Positions 56,666 through 64,000 of a DNA stretch of 64,000 bases are shown here, piece by piece. The DNA is from Bacillus inaquosorum KCTC 13429 (GTDB lineage: Bacteria > Bacillota > Bacilli > Bacillales > Bacillaceae): the NCBI RefSeq assembly GCF_000332645.1, contig NZ_AMXN01000007.1, forward strand, positions 157,083 to 221,082, read 5' to 3'. Under the pieces are notes generated by a model. It saw only the letters and a list, made by a program, of their open reading frames with translations, did no database searches and was not told the DNA's origin. The position numbers and the translations under genes were made by a program. Numbering within the stretch: the first letter of the stretch is position 1; each line of letters begins with the position of its first letter.

Positions 56666-57283
56666 GTGACGACAAACAGCTTACTCATTATTGATTTCGA
56701 ATTTACGATGCCTGATGGAAAGTACAGCCCGCAAAATTTCTTCCCGGAAATCATTGAAGCCGGAATTGTAAAGTCGGTTGATGATGAAGTAGTTGAGACG
56801 TTTTCGAGCTATATCAGACCGAAAAAATTCCCGAAGCTGACAAAACGCTGCAAATCGTTTTTAAAAATAACCCAAAAGCAGGTAGACGAGGGGATGAGGT
56901 TCGAGGATTTCATCCGCAAACTAAACGAGCTTGATCCTGAGAAGAACAGCACGATAATTACGTGGGGAAACATGGACATGAAAGTGCTGAAGCAAAACTG
57001 TATGTTTAACCATATTCCTTTCCCGTTTAAGGGGGAAATGAGAGATTTATCGCTTGAATACAAAAACTTTTTTGGAGACCGGACACTGACGGGTTTATGG
57101 AAAGCTGCCGAGGAGTATGGAGATACCGGAACCGGCACCCATCATAAAGCGCTTGATGACGCCCTCACAGCATATAAGCTTTTTAAGCTTGTTGAGCAGG
57201 ATAAGCAGTATCTCGAAAAGCCAAAACCGCCGACAATCGGCGAAAGAATCGATTTATCCGAACTGTTTAAACGCGCAACTTAA
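56666..57283 (+). CDS. kapD: Exonuclease-fold inhibitor of the KinA pathway KapD
   Basis: A 205-residue protein of the DEDDh 3'-5' exonuclease family: IIDFEFTMPDGK, the middle ITWGNMDMKVLKQN and the C-terminal HHKALDDALTAYKLF with the histidine and aspartate. KapD of B. subtilis is described as an inhibitor of the KinA route to sporulation; its RNA/DNA substrate is unclear. The start is GTG at 56666 after GGAGGAAAGGCAGG. It faces convergent kapB. Confidence 0.9.
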   Translation: MTTNSLLIIDFEFTMPDGKYSPQNFFPEIIEAGIVKSVDDEVVETFSSYIRPKKFPKLTKRCKSFLKITQKQVDEGMRFEDFIRKLNELDPEKNSTIITWGNMDMKVLKQNCMFNHIPFPFKGEMRDLSLEYKNFFGDRTLTGLWKAAEEYGDTGTGTHHKALDDALTAYKLFKLVEQDKQYLEKPKPPTIGERIDLSELFKRAT

Positions 57284-57312
57284 AAAAACCCAATCTTTTG
57301 TCAGACTGGGTT
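57282..57312 (-). terminator. Terminator of kinB-kapB
   Basis: On the minus strand AACCCAGTC pairs with the GATTGGGTT arm (one mismatch), and seven T follow. It overlaps the kapD 3' end. On the plus strand no T run follows, so it serves mainly kapB. Confidence 0.75.
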
Positions 57313-57697
57313 ATGGCCGGTTAAAATATTCTTTTTCTAAAACGTCCAGATTATTCAGGGAGCGCTTTGCCCACTCCGAACCATCCTCATTCAATTTGGC
57401 TCTCAGCTGTGCTGCCGCCTCTCGCAGAGACTCGGTATAATCCGGCACTTCGCCATCATAAGGCTTCACCATATGATGGGGGATATTGGTCTGTTCACCG
57501 TATGCGAGCGCTCTTCTCTCATGGAAAAACGGCACATCCGCCTGTTTTGGATGATGAAGGTCCCCTTGAGCGGGATGGGTGAGAACCGCTTTGACTTTCA
57601 CTAAATAATGCTGCGGCCTGCAAGCAGTGATTTCTCCTATGTATACACCTGTTTTATAAAATCCTTTAACGATAGAGCCTGTCTCAAACGTGCTCAT
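57311..57697 (-). CDS. kapB: KinB activator KapB
   Basis: Protein of 128 residues needed for KinB-dependent sporulation signalling. The basic beta-rich start (GSIVKGFYKTGVYIGEITACRPQHYLVKVKAV) is characteristic. The ATG at 57697 has GAGGTGATGACAG upstream. It follows kinB by 45 bases in the same operon, which matches the functional pair. Confidence 0.93.
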   Translation of the reverse strand: MSTFETGSIVKGFYKTGVYIGEITACRPQHYLVKVKAVLTHPAQGDLHHPKQADVPFFHERRALAYGEQTNIPHHMVKPYDGEVPDYTESLREAAAQLRAKLNEDGSEWAKRSLNNLDVLEKEYFNRP

Positions 57698-57742
57698 CTG
57701 TCATCACCTCGCATTTATTCTATTAAAGTTCCAATCGATTTG

Positions 57743-59029
57743 CTAGTGAGGAAGGTCGGCGGGAAGCTTAATCGTCACCGTGGTGCCTCTTTGGAAGCTG
57801 CTGTTAAACGAAATGGTCCCGTGATGATGCTCAATAATGGAAAAGGTCACGGTGAGCCCGAGTCCCGTTCCGTTCGTTTTTAATGAATAATAAGGTTCGC
57901 CGAGTTTTTGCATTTGATGGTCTGTCATGCCGACTCCATTATCTGAGATGTTAATCATGATCGTATGGCCGCTTCTTTTGGCTGATATGTGGATCATTCC
58001 CTTCCCGTGGGGAACTGCTTCAATGCTGTTTTTCATCAGGTTGATGACAGCCTGCTTCAGCTTTGTTGCGTCTCCGTATACTGAAAGGCCCGGCTCTGCT
58101 TCGGCCTCAACGGTTACAGACTTGTAATTAGCATACGACACCATAAGGGAGCTTGTCTCTTTGATAAGAGCTGATAAATCAAAAACCTCTTTTTCGTACA
58201 ATTGCTGTTTGGCCATATCGAGATAGTTTGTAATAATGCCTTGCGCCCGGTCAAGCTCTGACAGTACAAGCTTTTTGTAATCTGTACTCGATTTGTTTTG
58301 AAGGGTTTCGTCATTAAAAAGCAGCTGGACAAACCCGCGGACAACTGTCAGCGGATTTCTGACTTCATGAGCGACGCTCGCTGCCAGTTCACTCACAATC
58401 GTCATTTTTTCTGAATGGATCAGCTGTGAACGCAGGGCGATATTTTCGGCGATGCTTTCAATAATATAGATGCTTAAAAGAAGAACGCTGGAGCGGAACA
58501 GCCCAGAGACAGCCGCCTCATAAAGTAAAATTCCTGATTTTTGAAAATTTAAAATATTCAAGGCGGAAAAAATCCAACTGGAGGCGAAAAATAAGAAGAT
58601 CTCCAAGCAGCCGATCAATAAAGACAGCAGCAGTTTTCTCGCTTTGGACATGAATGGCCATTTTTTCTGAAATAATATTGGGATGATAGTAAGAAAAGGC
58701 AGCAAAGTGAAAACAAACATTGCGGAAGGTTCATAAAACAGCAGTTCAAAACATAAGACAGATGCGGCGACTGTAAGCCCGGAAGCAGTACTAACGTAAA
58801 ATAAACAAATGATAACGGGAATCATCTGAAGGCCGTATTGTATGTAGTTCATTTCATGAATAGGGAATATAATGCATAAAATGGAGGCGCCGCAGGCGAA
58901 TAACGTGACCAAACCGCTGTTTATTTTTGGCACAAGGATCGCCGGCTTTCCAAGCCAAAATACTTGGTAGAGAAGAATAGGAAACAAAATAAAGCAAATA
59001 TGCAGGAGATAGTCTTTTAGAATTTCCAT
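57743..59029 (-). CDS. kinB: Sporulation sensor histidine kinase KinB
   Basis: Integral-membrane kinase of 428 residues that feeds phosphate to Spo0F. Six spans fill residues about 1-200. The kinase follows, with the phospho-accepting histidine in ASVAHEVRNPLTVVRGFVQLL and the ATP-binding boxes NLMKNSIEAV, ISDNGVGM and TGLGLTVTFSIIEHHHG. ATG start after AAAGGATTTCACACG. Upstream of kapB, whose product it needs. Confidence 0.95.
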   Translation of the reverse strand: MEILKDYLLHICFILFPILLYQVFWLGKPAILVPKINSGLVTLFACGASILCIIFPIHEMNYIQYGLQMIPVIICLFYVSTASGLTVAASVLCFELLFYEPSAMFVFTLLPFLTIIPILFQKKWPFMSKARKLLLSLLIGCLEIFLFFASSWIFSALNILNFQKSGILLYEAAVSGLFRSSVLLLSIYIIESIAENIALRSQLIHSEKMTIVSELAASVAHEVRNPLTVVRGFVQLLFNDETLQNKSSTDYKKLVLSELDRAQGIITNYLDMAKQQLYEKEVFDLSALIKETSSLMVSYANYKSVTVEAEAEPGLSVYGDATKLKQAVINLMKNSIEAVPHGKGMIHISAKRSGHTIMINISDNGVGMTDHQMQKLGEPYYSLKTNGTGLGLTVTFSIIEHHHGTISFNSSFQRGTTVTIKLPADLPH

Positions 59030-59111
59030 TCGTGTGAAATCCTTTCGTATAAAATATGAATCTATTATAACACTAAATATTAGAAGTAAAATATAAAATT
59101 CCTTTATAAAG

Positions 59112-59143
59112 AACGCCTTTACGAATGAAGACGTAAAGGCGTT
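59112..59143 (-). terminator. Terminator of patB
   Basis: ACGCCTTTACG/CGTAAAGGCGT stem, 11 bp around eight bases, between patB and kinB. The minus-strand tail TTCTTTATAAAGG is moderately T-rich. Confidence 0.8.
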
Positions 59144-59155
59144 TAACAGCTATAT

Positions 59156-60319
59156 TTACGCTAATGCGGCTTTGATGCGGCGCAGGCCGTCCTGTAAGGT
59201 TGCGAGAGGGCATCCCGCGTTCAGGCGCATAAAGCCTTCTCCGCCAGGCCCGTATTTCGTCCCGGGCTCTAAAATAATTTTCCCCTTTTTCAGCATCCTT
59301 TGCTGAAGCTCCGCGTCGGACAAGCCGTAAGCGCTGAAGTCGAGCCAGAGCAGGTAAGATGCATCCGGCTTCATCATTTTGACTTTTGGGAGCTCGGTGC
59401 TCAAAAAGGCTTCAGCTTCGTTCATGTTTTTCTCAAGATAAGAGATCAATTCATCGAGCCACGGTCCGCCTTTTGAGTAAGCAGCTTCGATCGCCGTAAC
59501 TGCAAATGCGTTCAGCCCGCCTAAACCATTGCGCTGTAGACTTGCGGAAAACTTGGCGCGCTTCAGCCGGTCCGGAATAATGATGGCCGACGCCTGCAAT
59601 CCGGCGATATTAAATGTTTTGCTTGGCGCAGCACATGTCACGGATATCTCAGCGAAATCGTCAGAGAGAGAAGCAAACGGCGTGTGTTTGTTTCCGTACA
59701 GCATCAAGTCGGAATGGATTTCATCTGATACAACTGTAACGCCGTGCTCAAGGCACAATTCGCCGAGCTTCAGTAAATCCTCCCGGCTCCACGAACGCCC
59801 TGAAGGGTTTTGAGGATTGCATAAAATAAACATTTTAACGCTTGGATCACTGAGCTTCGCCCCCAAGTCCTCAAAATCCATTGCATATGTGCCATCTTTT
59901 TCTAGCAGCGGATTATGTAAAACGCGCCGGCCGTTTTTCTCAATCATATGGTAAAAAGGTGTATAAACAGGAGGCTGGACAACCACTTGGTCTTCAGGTT
60001 CCGTGAAAGCTTGTACCGCCATGCTCAAAGCTGTGACAACGCCCGGGCTGAATGTGATGCTTTCGGGGTTCACCTTCCAGCCGTGCCTGTTTTGCATCCA
60101 TCCGCACACAGCATCCTTCGTTTTTTGATCTGGGTCCGTATAACCGAAAATCCCGTGGTCAAGGCGCTCTTTTAATGCTTCATTTATCGCTTCCGGCGCG
60201 CGGAAATCCATATCAGCCACCCACATCGGGAGTGCGTCTGTCACGCCGAATAATTCGCCTGTTTTGTCCCATTTGACCGATTGAGTACCTAGGCGTTCTT
60301 CTCGTTTATCAAAGTTCAT
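59156..60319 (-). CDS. patB: Cystathionine beta-lyase, MalY/PatB family
   Basis: PLP enzyme of 387 residues, aminotransferase fold class I. It splits cystathionine (and other C-S conjugates) to a thiol, pyruvate and ammonia. Segments: LPMWVADMDFRAPEAI near the start, the SFSPGV phosphate-binding loop region, ILCNPQNPSGR, VSDEIHSDL and the PLP lysine in APSKTFNIAGLQAS. ATG start with GGGGG nine bases upstream. It is divergent from yugE. Confidence 0.94.
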   Translation of the reverse strand: MNFDKREERLGTQSVKWDKTGELFGVTDALPMWVADMDFRAPEAINEALKERLDHGIFGYTDPDQKTKDAVCGWMQNRHGWKVNPESITFSPGVVTALSMAVQAFTEPEDQVVVQPPVYTPFYHMIEKNGRRVLHNPLLEKDGTYAMDFEDLGAKLSDPSVKMFILCNPQNPSGRSWSREDLLKLGELCLEHGVTVVSDEIHSDLMLYGNKHTPFASLSDDFAEISVTCAAPSKTFNIAGLQASAIIIPDRLKRAKFSASLQRNGLGGLNAFAVTAIEAAYSKGGPWLDELISYLEKNMNEAEAFLSTELPKVKMMKPDASYLLWLDFSAYGLSDAELQQRMLKKGKIILEPGTKYGPGGEGFMRLNAGCPLATLQDGLRRIKAALA

Positions 60320-60402
60320 TCTGTTACCCCCTCATGGTTTCTTCTTCTTAACGTAACTATGATAAAATAGAACTGCAAATCTTATTATAAGCGGTGATGA
60401 TT

Positions 60403-60663
60403 ATGGAAGAAAGTCAAGCGGTCAGGGAAATGATCAAGATCATTGCCAAATGGGACCCGTTTAAATATGGAGAAGAATTTTACGAAACGGAAGCTGTTGA
60501 TGTCGTGCAGGCTGTCTATGATGAAGACGATCCCGACGTGTTGGCGAAAAGCATTCAGCATATATTTGAAGTTTCTTTTGAACAAACGCTGCCGATCGAC
60601 AGCTGCCGGGAAGTGGCTGGCCAGCTTTTATTCATTAAAGACAGCAGCTCCTGCACGCCTTAA
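60403..60663 (+). CDS. yugE: DUF1871 small protein YugE
   Basis: Acidic protein of 86 residues of the YugE/DUF1871 family: AVREMIKIIAKWDPFKYGEEFYETEAVDVVQAVYDEDD. No function known. The start is ATG at 60403, after the GCGGTGATG site; the GTG at 60394 and ATG at 60397 overlap that site. It is monocistronic, between divergent patB and convergent yugF. Confidence 0.85.
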   Translation: MEESQAVREMIKIIAKWDPFKYGEEFYETEAVDVVQAVYDEDDPDVLAKSIQHIFEVSFEQTLPIDSCREVAGQLLFIKDSSSCTP

Positions 60664-60689
60664 AAAACCGGTTCTACATCGGTTTTTTT
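60662..60689. terminator. Shared terminator of yugE and yugF
   Basis: AAAAAACCG pairs with CGGTTTTTT around a nine-base loop. It starts inside the yugE stop codon and the yugF stop lies right after it. Confidence 0.9.
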
Positions 60690-60690
60690 G

Positions 60691-61512
60691 TTATTTAATA
60701 AACTCTGCAATATGTTCGGAAACGAATTCAGGCCGTTCCTCAGGCACCAGGTGTCCAGTCTGGCCAAGTGAGTACAGCACGGAATCAGGCAAATCTTCGT
60801 GCAGCCGTTTACCGATCTCCACAGGAACGATTCGGTCTTCCTCGCCCCAAATCAATAAAGCAGGCTTGTTCATTTTCTTTAATTGTTCGGGTTCTAAATC
60901 TCCTTCTCTATGGCGGATAAACCTTGTCATGGCTTTGAAAATCTGCCCGTCTTGAAACGGTCTGCCATAGCCGTCAATCATCTCTTCATCAATCAGCGAT
61001 TTGTCATGCACAACATTTAATAAATTTTTCATCACGCCTTCTTTCGAGAGCCAGCGCTTGATATAAAGATGAAAATACGGGAGGTGGGTCCCGAAAGTGA
61101 TTGTCGGGTGCGAACGTTTTAAATACCCTGAACTGCAAAGCAGCACAACCTTTGAAAAAAGCTCCGGCTTTTGCAGAACAGCAGACAGCGATATCTGTCC
61201 GCCCATAGAATGGCCGACAAGCGCAGCCTGTTTGACTTGCAAGTGTTCCAAAATCCCAATGACAAGCTTCGCGAGGTTTTGATAAGTATAGATAAATGTT
61301 TTCGATTTTTCGGATTGGCCGAAAGGAGGCAAATCAAGCGCAATGATGTCGTACTTGTCCCGGAGAAGTGGGATTATTTTTCTGAAGCTGAAAGCAGACG
61401 ATAAAAAACCGTGTACGCAGACAAGCGTTTGCCTGCCCGGATTTTGATAATGTTCATAGTATACATTGACACCATCGACCGTAAGCCGCCTTATTGGTGA
61501 AACCCCCTCCAT
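60691..61512 (-). CDS. yugF: Alpha/beta hydrolase YugF
   Basis: Hydrolase of 273 residues with the alpha/beta fold: oxyanion segment VCVHGFLSSAFSFRK, nucleophile elbow LVGHSMGGQISLSA, acid in LLIWGEEDRIVP and the last-strand histidine in LGQTGHLVPEERPEFVSEHI. Substrate unknown; the family includes esterases and C-C hydrolases. ATG at 61512 after AAAGGGAG. It is divergent from alaR. Confidence 0.9.
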   Translation of the reverse strand: MEGVSPIRRLTVDGVNVYYEHYQNPGRQTLVCVHGFLSSAFSFRKIIPLLRDKYDIIALDLPPFGQSEKSKTFIYTYQNLAKLVIGILEHLQVKQAALVGHSMGGQISLSAVLQKPELFSKVVLLCSSGYLKRSHPTITFGTHLPYFHLYIKRWLSKEGVMKNLLNVVHDKSLIDEEMIDGYGRPFQDGQIFKAMTRFIRHREGDLEPEQLKKMNKPALLIWGEEDRIVPVEIGKRLHEDLPDSVLYSLGQTGHLVPEERPEFVSEHIAEFIK

Positions 61513-61595
61513 TCTGTGTCACTCCCTTTTATAAGATGTCTGTATTGTGCCCTTAAATTGACAATTCTAGCGGAAGTTTCTCCTTGTTTTTTTCT

Positions 61596-61624
61596 TAGCA
61601 TTCGTCAAAAAACGTGATATAATG
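61596..61624 (+). promoter_or_regulatory. Sigma-A promoter of alaR-alaT
   Basis: TTAGCA, 17-base spacer, perfect TATAAT with a TGA upstream (extended -10), about 38 bases before alaR. Confidence 0.7.
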
Positions 61625-61662
61625 TCATGAAGATTTCTTGACATTGCAAAGGTGTGAATCGA

Positions 61663-62163
61663 ATGAAATTGACAGAGAAAGAAACAGAAATATTAGAAAT
61701 TTTAGACGAAAACAGCCGCGCCGATTTAGAAACAATTGCAAAGATGGCGGAGATCCCTGTAAATGAAGTAAAAACAATTATTGACAAACTGGAAAAAGAA
61801 AAGGTTATTATCGATTATTCCGCTATGATTGACTGGCGAAAAGTCGACGGGCATGAAGGCGTAACAGCCATGATTGACGTCAAAGTAACGCCGAAGCGGG
61901 GAGTCGGTTTTGATGAAGTGGCGGAACGGATATACCGGTTCCAGGAGGTTGAATCAGTTTACCTGATGTCAGGCGTGTACGATTTGTCTGTCGTGATTCG
62001 GGGCAATTCGATGTCTGACGTAGCGCGTTTTGTTTCAGATAAACTGTCCACACTTGATTCAGTTGTATCTACGACAACTCATTTTATCCTGAAAAAATAC
62101 AAGCATGACGGCAAAGTGTTTGAAACAGGAGACGACGACAAAAGAATCGTGGTGTCCCCGTAA
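61663..62163 (+). CDS. alaR: Lrp/AsnC regulator AlaR (YugG)
   Basis: Lrp-type regulator of 166 residues. The N-terminal winged helix-turn-helix (about 1-60: ETEILEILDENSRADLETIAKMAEIPVNEVKTIIDKLE) is followed by a RAM ligand domain (VTAMIDVKVTPK ... VYLMSGVYDLSVVIRG). It is known to activate alaT, the next gene. The start is ATG at 61663 after AAAGGTGTGAATCG; the frame's earlier start at 61654 has no site. The stop TAA is followed directly by the ATG of alaT. Confidence 0.93.
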   Translation: MKLTEKETEILEILDENSRADLETIAKMAEIPVNEVKTIIDKLEKEKVIIDYSAMIDWRKVDGHEGVTAMIDVKVTPKRGVGFDEVAERIYRFQEVESVYLMSGVYDLSVVIRGNSMSDVARFVSDKLSTLDSVVSTTTHFILKKYKHDGKVFETGDDDKRIVVSP

Positions 62164-63324
62164 ATGACTTCGTATTTATCTGACTATGTACAACAAATAA
62201 AGCCGTCCGGCATCCGCAAATTCTTTGATTTGGCGGCAACGATGGAAGGCGTCATTTCTTTAGGCGTCGGCGAACCTGATTTTGTTACCGCATGGAATGT
62301 CCGTGAAGCAAGCATTCTCTCGCTTGAACAAGGCTATACATCATACACAGCCAATGCCGGTTTATACTCACTGCGTGAGGAAATCAGCCGTTATTTGAGC
62401 AGCAGGTTTGACCTTCGCTACTCGCCAGACAATGAGCTGATTGTGACAGTAGGGGCAAGTCAGGCTTTGGATATTGCAATTCGCGCTATTGTGAATCCAG
62501 GTGAGGAAGTCATCATTCCTGAGCCGTGTTTTGTGGCGTACGATGCGCTTGTTTCTTTGGCGGGCGGCATTCCGGTTCATGTCCACACAACGGCAGACAA
62601 AGGATTTAAAGCAACGGCTGCGGATTTTGAAGCGGCAGTCACTGAAAAAACGAAAGCCATTCTTATCTGCTCGCCATCGAATCCGACAGGTTCGGTTTAT
62701 TCGAAGGAAGAGCTGAATGAAATTGCTGAGTTTGCCAAAAAACATGATGTAATCGTCTTGGCTGACGAAATCTACGCTGAGCTGACATATGATGAGGAAT
62801 TTACAAGCATAGCGGCATTACCGGGAATGAAGGAACGGACGGTTGTCATCTCAGGCTTTTCAAAAGCGTTTGCGATGACGGGCTGGAGACTCGGCTTTGC
62901 CGCAGCACCATCCGTTCTTCGGGATGCAATGCTTAAAATTCACCAGTATGCGATGATGTGCGCGCCGGCAATGGCGCAGTTTGCCGCTTTGGAAGGTCTG
63001 AAGAACGGCATGGAAGATGTAGAAAAAATGAAAAAAAGCTACCGAAGAAGACGGAATTTGTTTGTAGAAACGCTCAATGAAATCGGCCTTAGCTGTCATC
63101 ATCCAGGCGGCGCTTTCTATGCTTTTCCATCGATCAAAAGCACGGGAATGAGTTCGGAGCAGTTTGCCGAGGAGCTTCTGACGCAGGAAAAAGTGGCTGT
63201 TGTTCCGGGAAGTGTGTTTGGTCCGAGCGGTGAAGGTTATATCCGCTGTTCATACGCAACCTCGATCGAGCAGCTTCAAGAAGCATTAGTCAGAATAAAA
63301 CGCTTCCTGCACAAAACAACATAA
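62164..63324 (+). CDS. alaT: Alanine transaminase AlaT (YugH)
   Basis: Class I aminotransferase of 386 residues; the main enzyme for making L-alanine from pyruvate and glutamate. PLP segments: GVGEPDFVTAWNV, NAGLYSLREEISRYL, VGASQALDIAIRA, ILICSPSNPTGSVYSKEEL, VLADEIYAELTYD and the PLP lysine in SGFSKAFAMTGWRLGF. The ATG abuts the alaR stop, so it is translationally coupled. Its internal ribosome site must lie in the alaR end. Confidence 0.94.
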   Translation: MTSYLSDYVQQIKPSGIRKFFDLAATMEGVISLGVGEPDFVTAWNVREASILSLEQGYTSYTANAGLYSLREEISRYLSSRFDLRYSPDNELIVTVGASQALDIAIRAIVNPGEEVIIPEPCFVAYDALVSLAGGIPVHVHTTADKGFKATAADFEAAVTEKTKAILICSPSNPTGSVYSKEELNEIAEFAKKHDVIVLADEIYAELTYDEEFTSIAALPGMKERTVVISGFSKAFAMTGWRLGFAAAPSVLRDAMLKIHQYAMMCAPAMAQFAALEGLKNGMEDVEKMKKSYRRRRNLFVETLNEIGLSCHHPGGAFYAFPSIKSTGMSSEQFAEELLTQEKVAVVPGSVFGPSGEGYIRCSYATSIEQLQEALVRIKRFLHKTT

Positions 63325-63326
63325 AA

Positions 63327-63410
63327 AAAGATACGAACCTTTTGTTCGCATCCAATAAAAGGGGGGAATACTAGAAAGCCTTTGGTATTTTCAGTTTACC
63401 CCCTTTTTGC
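63327..63410 (+). terminator. Composite hairpin region after alaT
   Basis: Two structures in tandem. First, GATACGAAC/GTTCGCATC around five bases with no T tail (63330-63352). Second, a long-range stem AAAAGGGGG/CCCCCTTTTT (about 63357-63408) that encloses an inner hairpin AATAC/GTATT. The second has a T-rich 3' end and is the likely terminator of alaR-alaT. Confidence 0.7.
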
Positions 63411-63447
63411 TGTGCATAAACCTGATTTTTTATAAAAAAAGTTTTCT

Positions 63448-63476
63448 TTGCGGAAATAAGACATGTGTGATATAAT
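63448..63476 (+). promoter_or_regulatory. Sigma-A promoter of yugI
   Basis: TTGCGG, 17-base spacer, TATAAT with TG one base before it (extended -10), about 50 bases before yugI. Confidence 0.75.
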
Positions 63477-63526
63477 TTTAAATTGCGTATAAACAGATAT
63501 TTAATTTAACTTAGGAGTTGTTATGA

Positions 63527-63919
63527 ATGGCAGCAAAATTTGAAGTGGGCAGTGTTTACACTGGTAAAGTTACAGGATTACAAGCGTATGGTGCGTTTGT
63601 TGCATTAGATGAAGAAACTCAAGGTTTAGTACACATTTCTGAAGTGACTCACGGTTTCGTAAAAGATATCAACGAGCACCTTTCAGTTGGCGACGAAGTA
63701 CAAGTAAAAGTACTTGCTGTTGATGAAGAAAAAGGAAAAATCAGCCTTTCAATTCGTGCGACACAAGCTGCGCCTGAGAAAAAAGAAAGCAAACCAAGAA
63801 AACCTAAAGCTGCGCAAGTAAGCGAAGAAGCTTCTACACCACAAGGTTTCAACACATTAAAAGATAAGCTTGAAGAGTGGATCGAAATGTCCAACCGCAA
63901 AGATCTTATCAAAAAATAA
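63527..63919 (+). CDS. yugI: S1-domain RNA-binding protein, general stress protein 13
   Basis: Protein of 130 residues with one S1/OB domain at about residues 5-75: FEVGSVYTGKVTGLQAYGAFVAL, GLVHISEVTHGFVKDI and EEKGKISLSIRAT. A basic, Ala/Lys-rich linker and a short helical tail follow. It is a ribosome-associated cold- and stress-related protein by family knowledge. ATG after AGGAGTTGTT. It is preceded by a strong promoter, has codon use typical of high expression, and is followed by a palindrome at 63947. Confidence 0.93.
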   Translation: MAAKFEVGSVYTGKVTGLQAYGAFVALDEETQGLVHISEVTHGFVKDINEHLSVGDEVQVKVLAVDEEKGKISLSIRATQAAPEKKESKPRKPKAAQVSEEASTPQGFNTLKDKLEEWIEMSNRKDLIKK

Positions 63920-63946
63920 GCATGAAAAAAGCACCGGACAGGGGAC

Positions 63947-63973
63947 TGACCCCCGTTTTTGAGACAGGGGTCA
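63947..63973. repeat. Palindromic repeat-like element after yugI
   Basis: TGACCCC pairs with GGGGTCA around 13 bases. The flanks repeat ACAGGGG (63938-63944 and 63964-63970) next to GTC/GAC pieces, a pattern typical of short dispersed intergenic palindromes in bacilli. It may also end yugI transcripts, although T tracts are short. Confidence 0.55.
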
Positions 63974-64000
63974 AAACACTTTTTAAACAGCCAATTGCCG

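Noticed and set aside
1..64000. CRISPR array, tRNA/rRNA genes, insertion sequences or prophage
   Set aside because: No regularly spaced repeats, tRNA-like clover sequences, transposases or phage genes were seen by eye.

Overview
The window looks like a chromosomal segment of Bacillus subtilis or a very close relative. Gene content, order, protein lengths and start contexts match what I recall of the dhb - ald - yuk/yue - pncAB - degQ-comQXPA - mrp - maeN - nup - malKR - pbpD - kap/kin - alaRT - yugI region of that species. It is not strain 168: the comQ, comX and 5' comP genes are a different pherotype allele, with a predicted ComX C-terminus ending MMDWHY. This is recognition from memory; no database search was run.

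Layout. (1) 1-9110: 3' end of the bacillibactin siderophore operon: dhbE (partial), dhbB, the two-module NRPS dhbF and an MbtH-like gene. (2) 9114-12371, minus strand: yukJ, alanine dehydrogenase ald and its activator adeR. (3) 12844-23927: the Yuk/ESX type VII secretion operon yukE-yukD-yukC-yukB-yueB-yueC, with the reductase yueD last. YueB is also the phage SPP1 receptor. (4) 24095-27802: small genes of mostly unknown function (yueE, yuzF, yuzE, yueF, yueG, yueH, yueI). (5) 27812-29952: NAD salvage pair pncA-pncB. (6) 30001-31620: the c-di-GMP phosphodiesterase gene pdeH (yuxH) and convergent yuzC. (7) 31935-36910: degQ and the comQXPA quorum-sensing system, then the thioesterase gene yuxO. 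(8) 36909-42677, minus: seven-gene Mrp Na+/H+ antiporter. (9) 42909-52122, mostly minus: yufS, malate transporter maeN, guanosine ABC importer nupNOPQ, and the malate two-component system malK-malR that controls maeN. (10) 52237-64000: yufK, yuxK, pbpD, yuxJ, kapD, the sporulation kinase pair kinB-kapB, patB, yugE, yugF, alaR-alaT and yugI, ending in a small repeat-like palindrome.

How the genes connect. ComX made and prenylated by ComQ activates ComP, which phosphorylates ComA. ComA in turn activates degQ through a ComA box seen at 31935. Alanine metabolism appears twice (adeR-ald and alaR-alaT) and malate is sensed and imported within one neighbourhood (malKR, maeN). A CodY-like box lies upstream of nupN and a cre-like box upstream of maeN. 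Most gene ends carry clear intrinsic terminators, several of them shared by convergent genes.

The items most worth a second look are the polymorphic comQXP cassette with its sharp base-composition edge, the hairpin between yukE and yukD, the palindrome at the adeR end that also lies upstream of ald, an unlisted 55-codon ORF divergent from degQ, and a possible ATT start for yuxJ. I saw no insertion sequence, prophage, CRISPR array, tRNA or rRNA gene.
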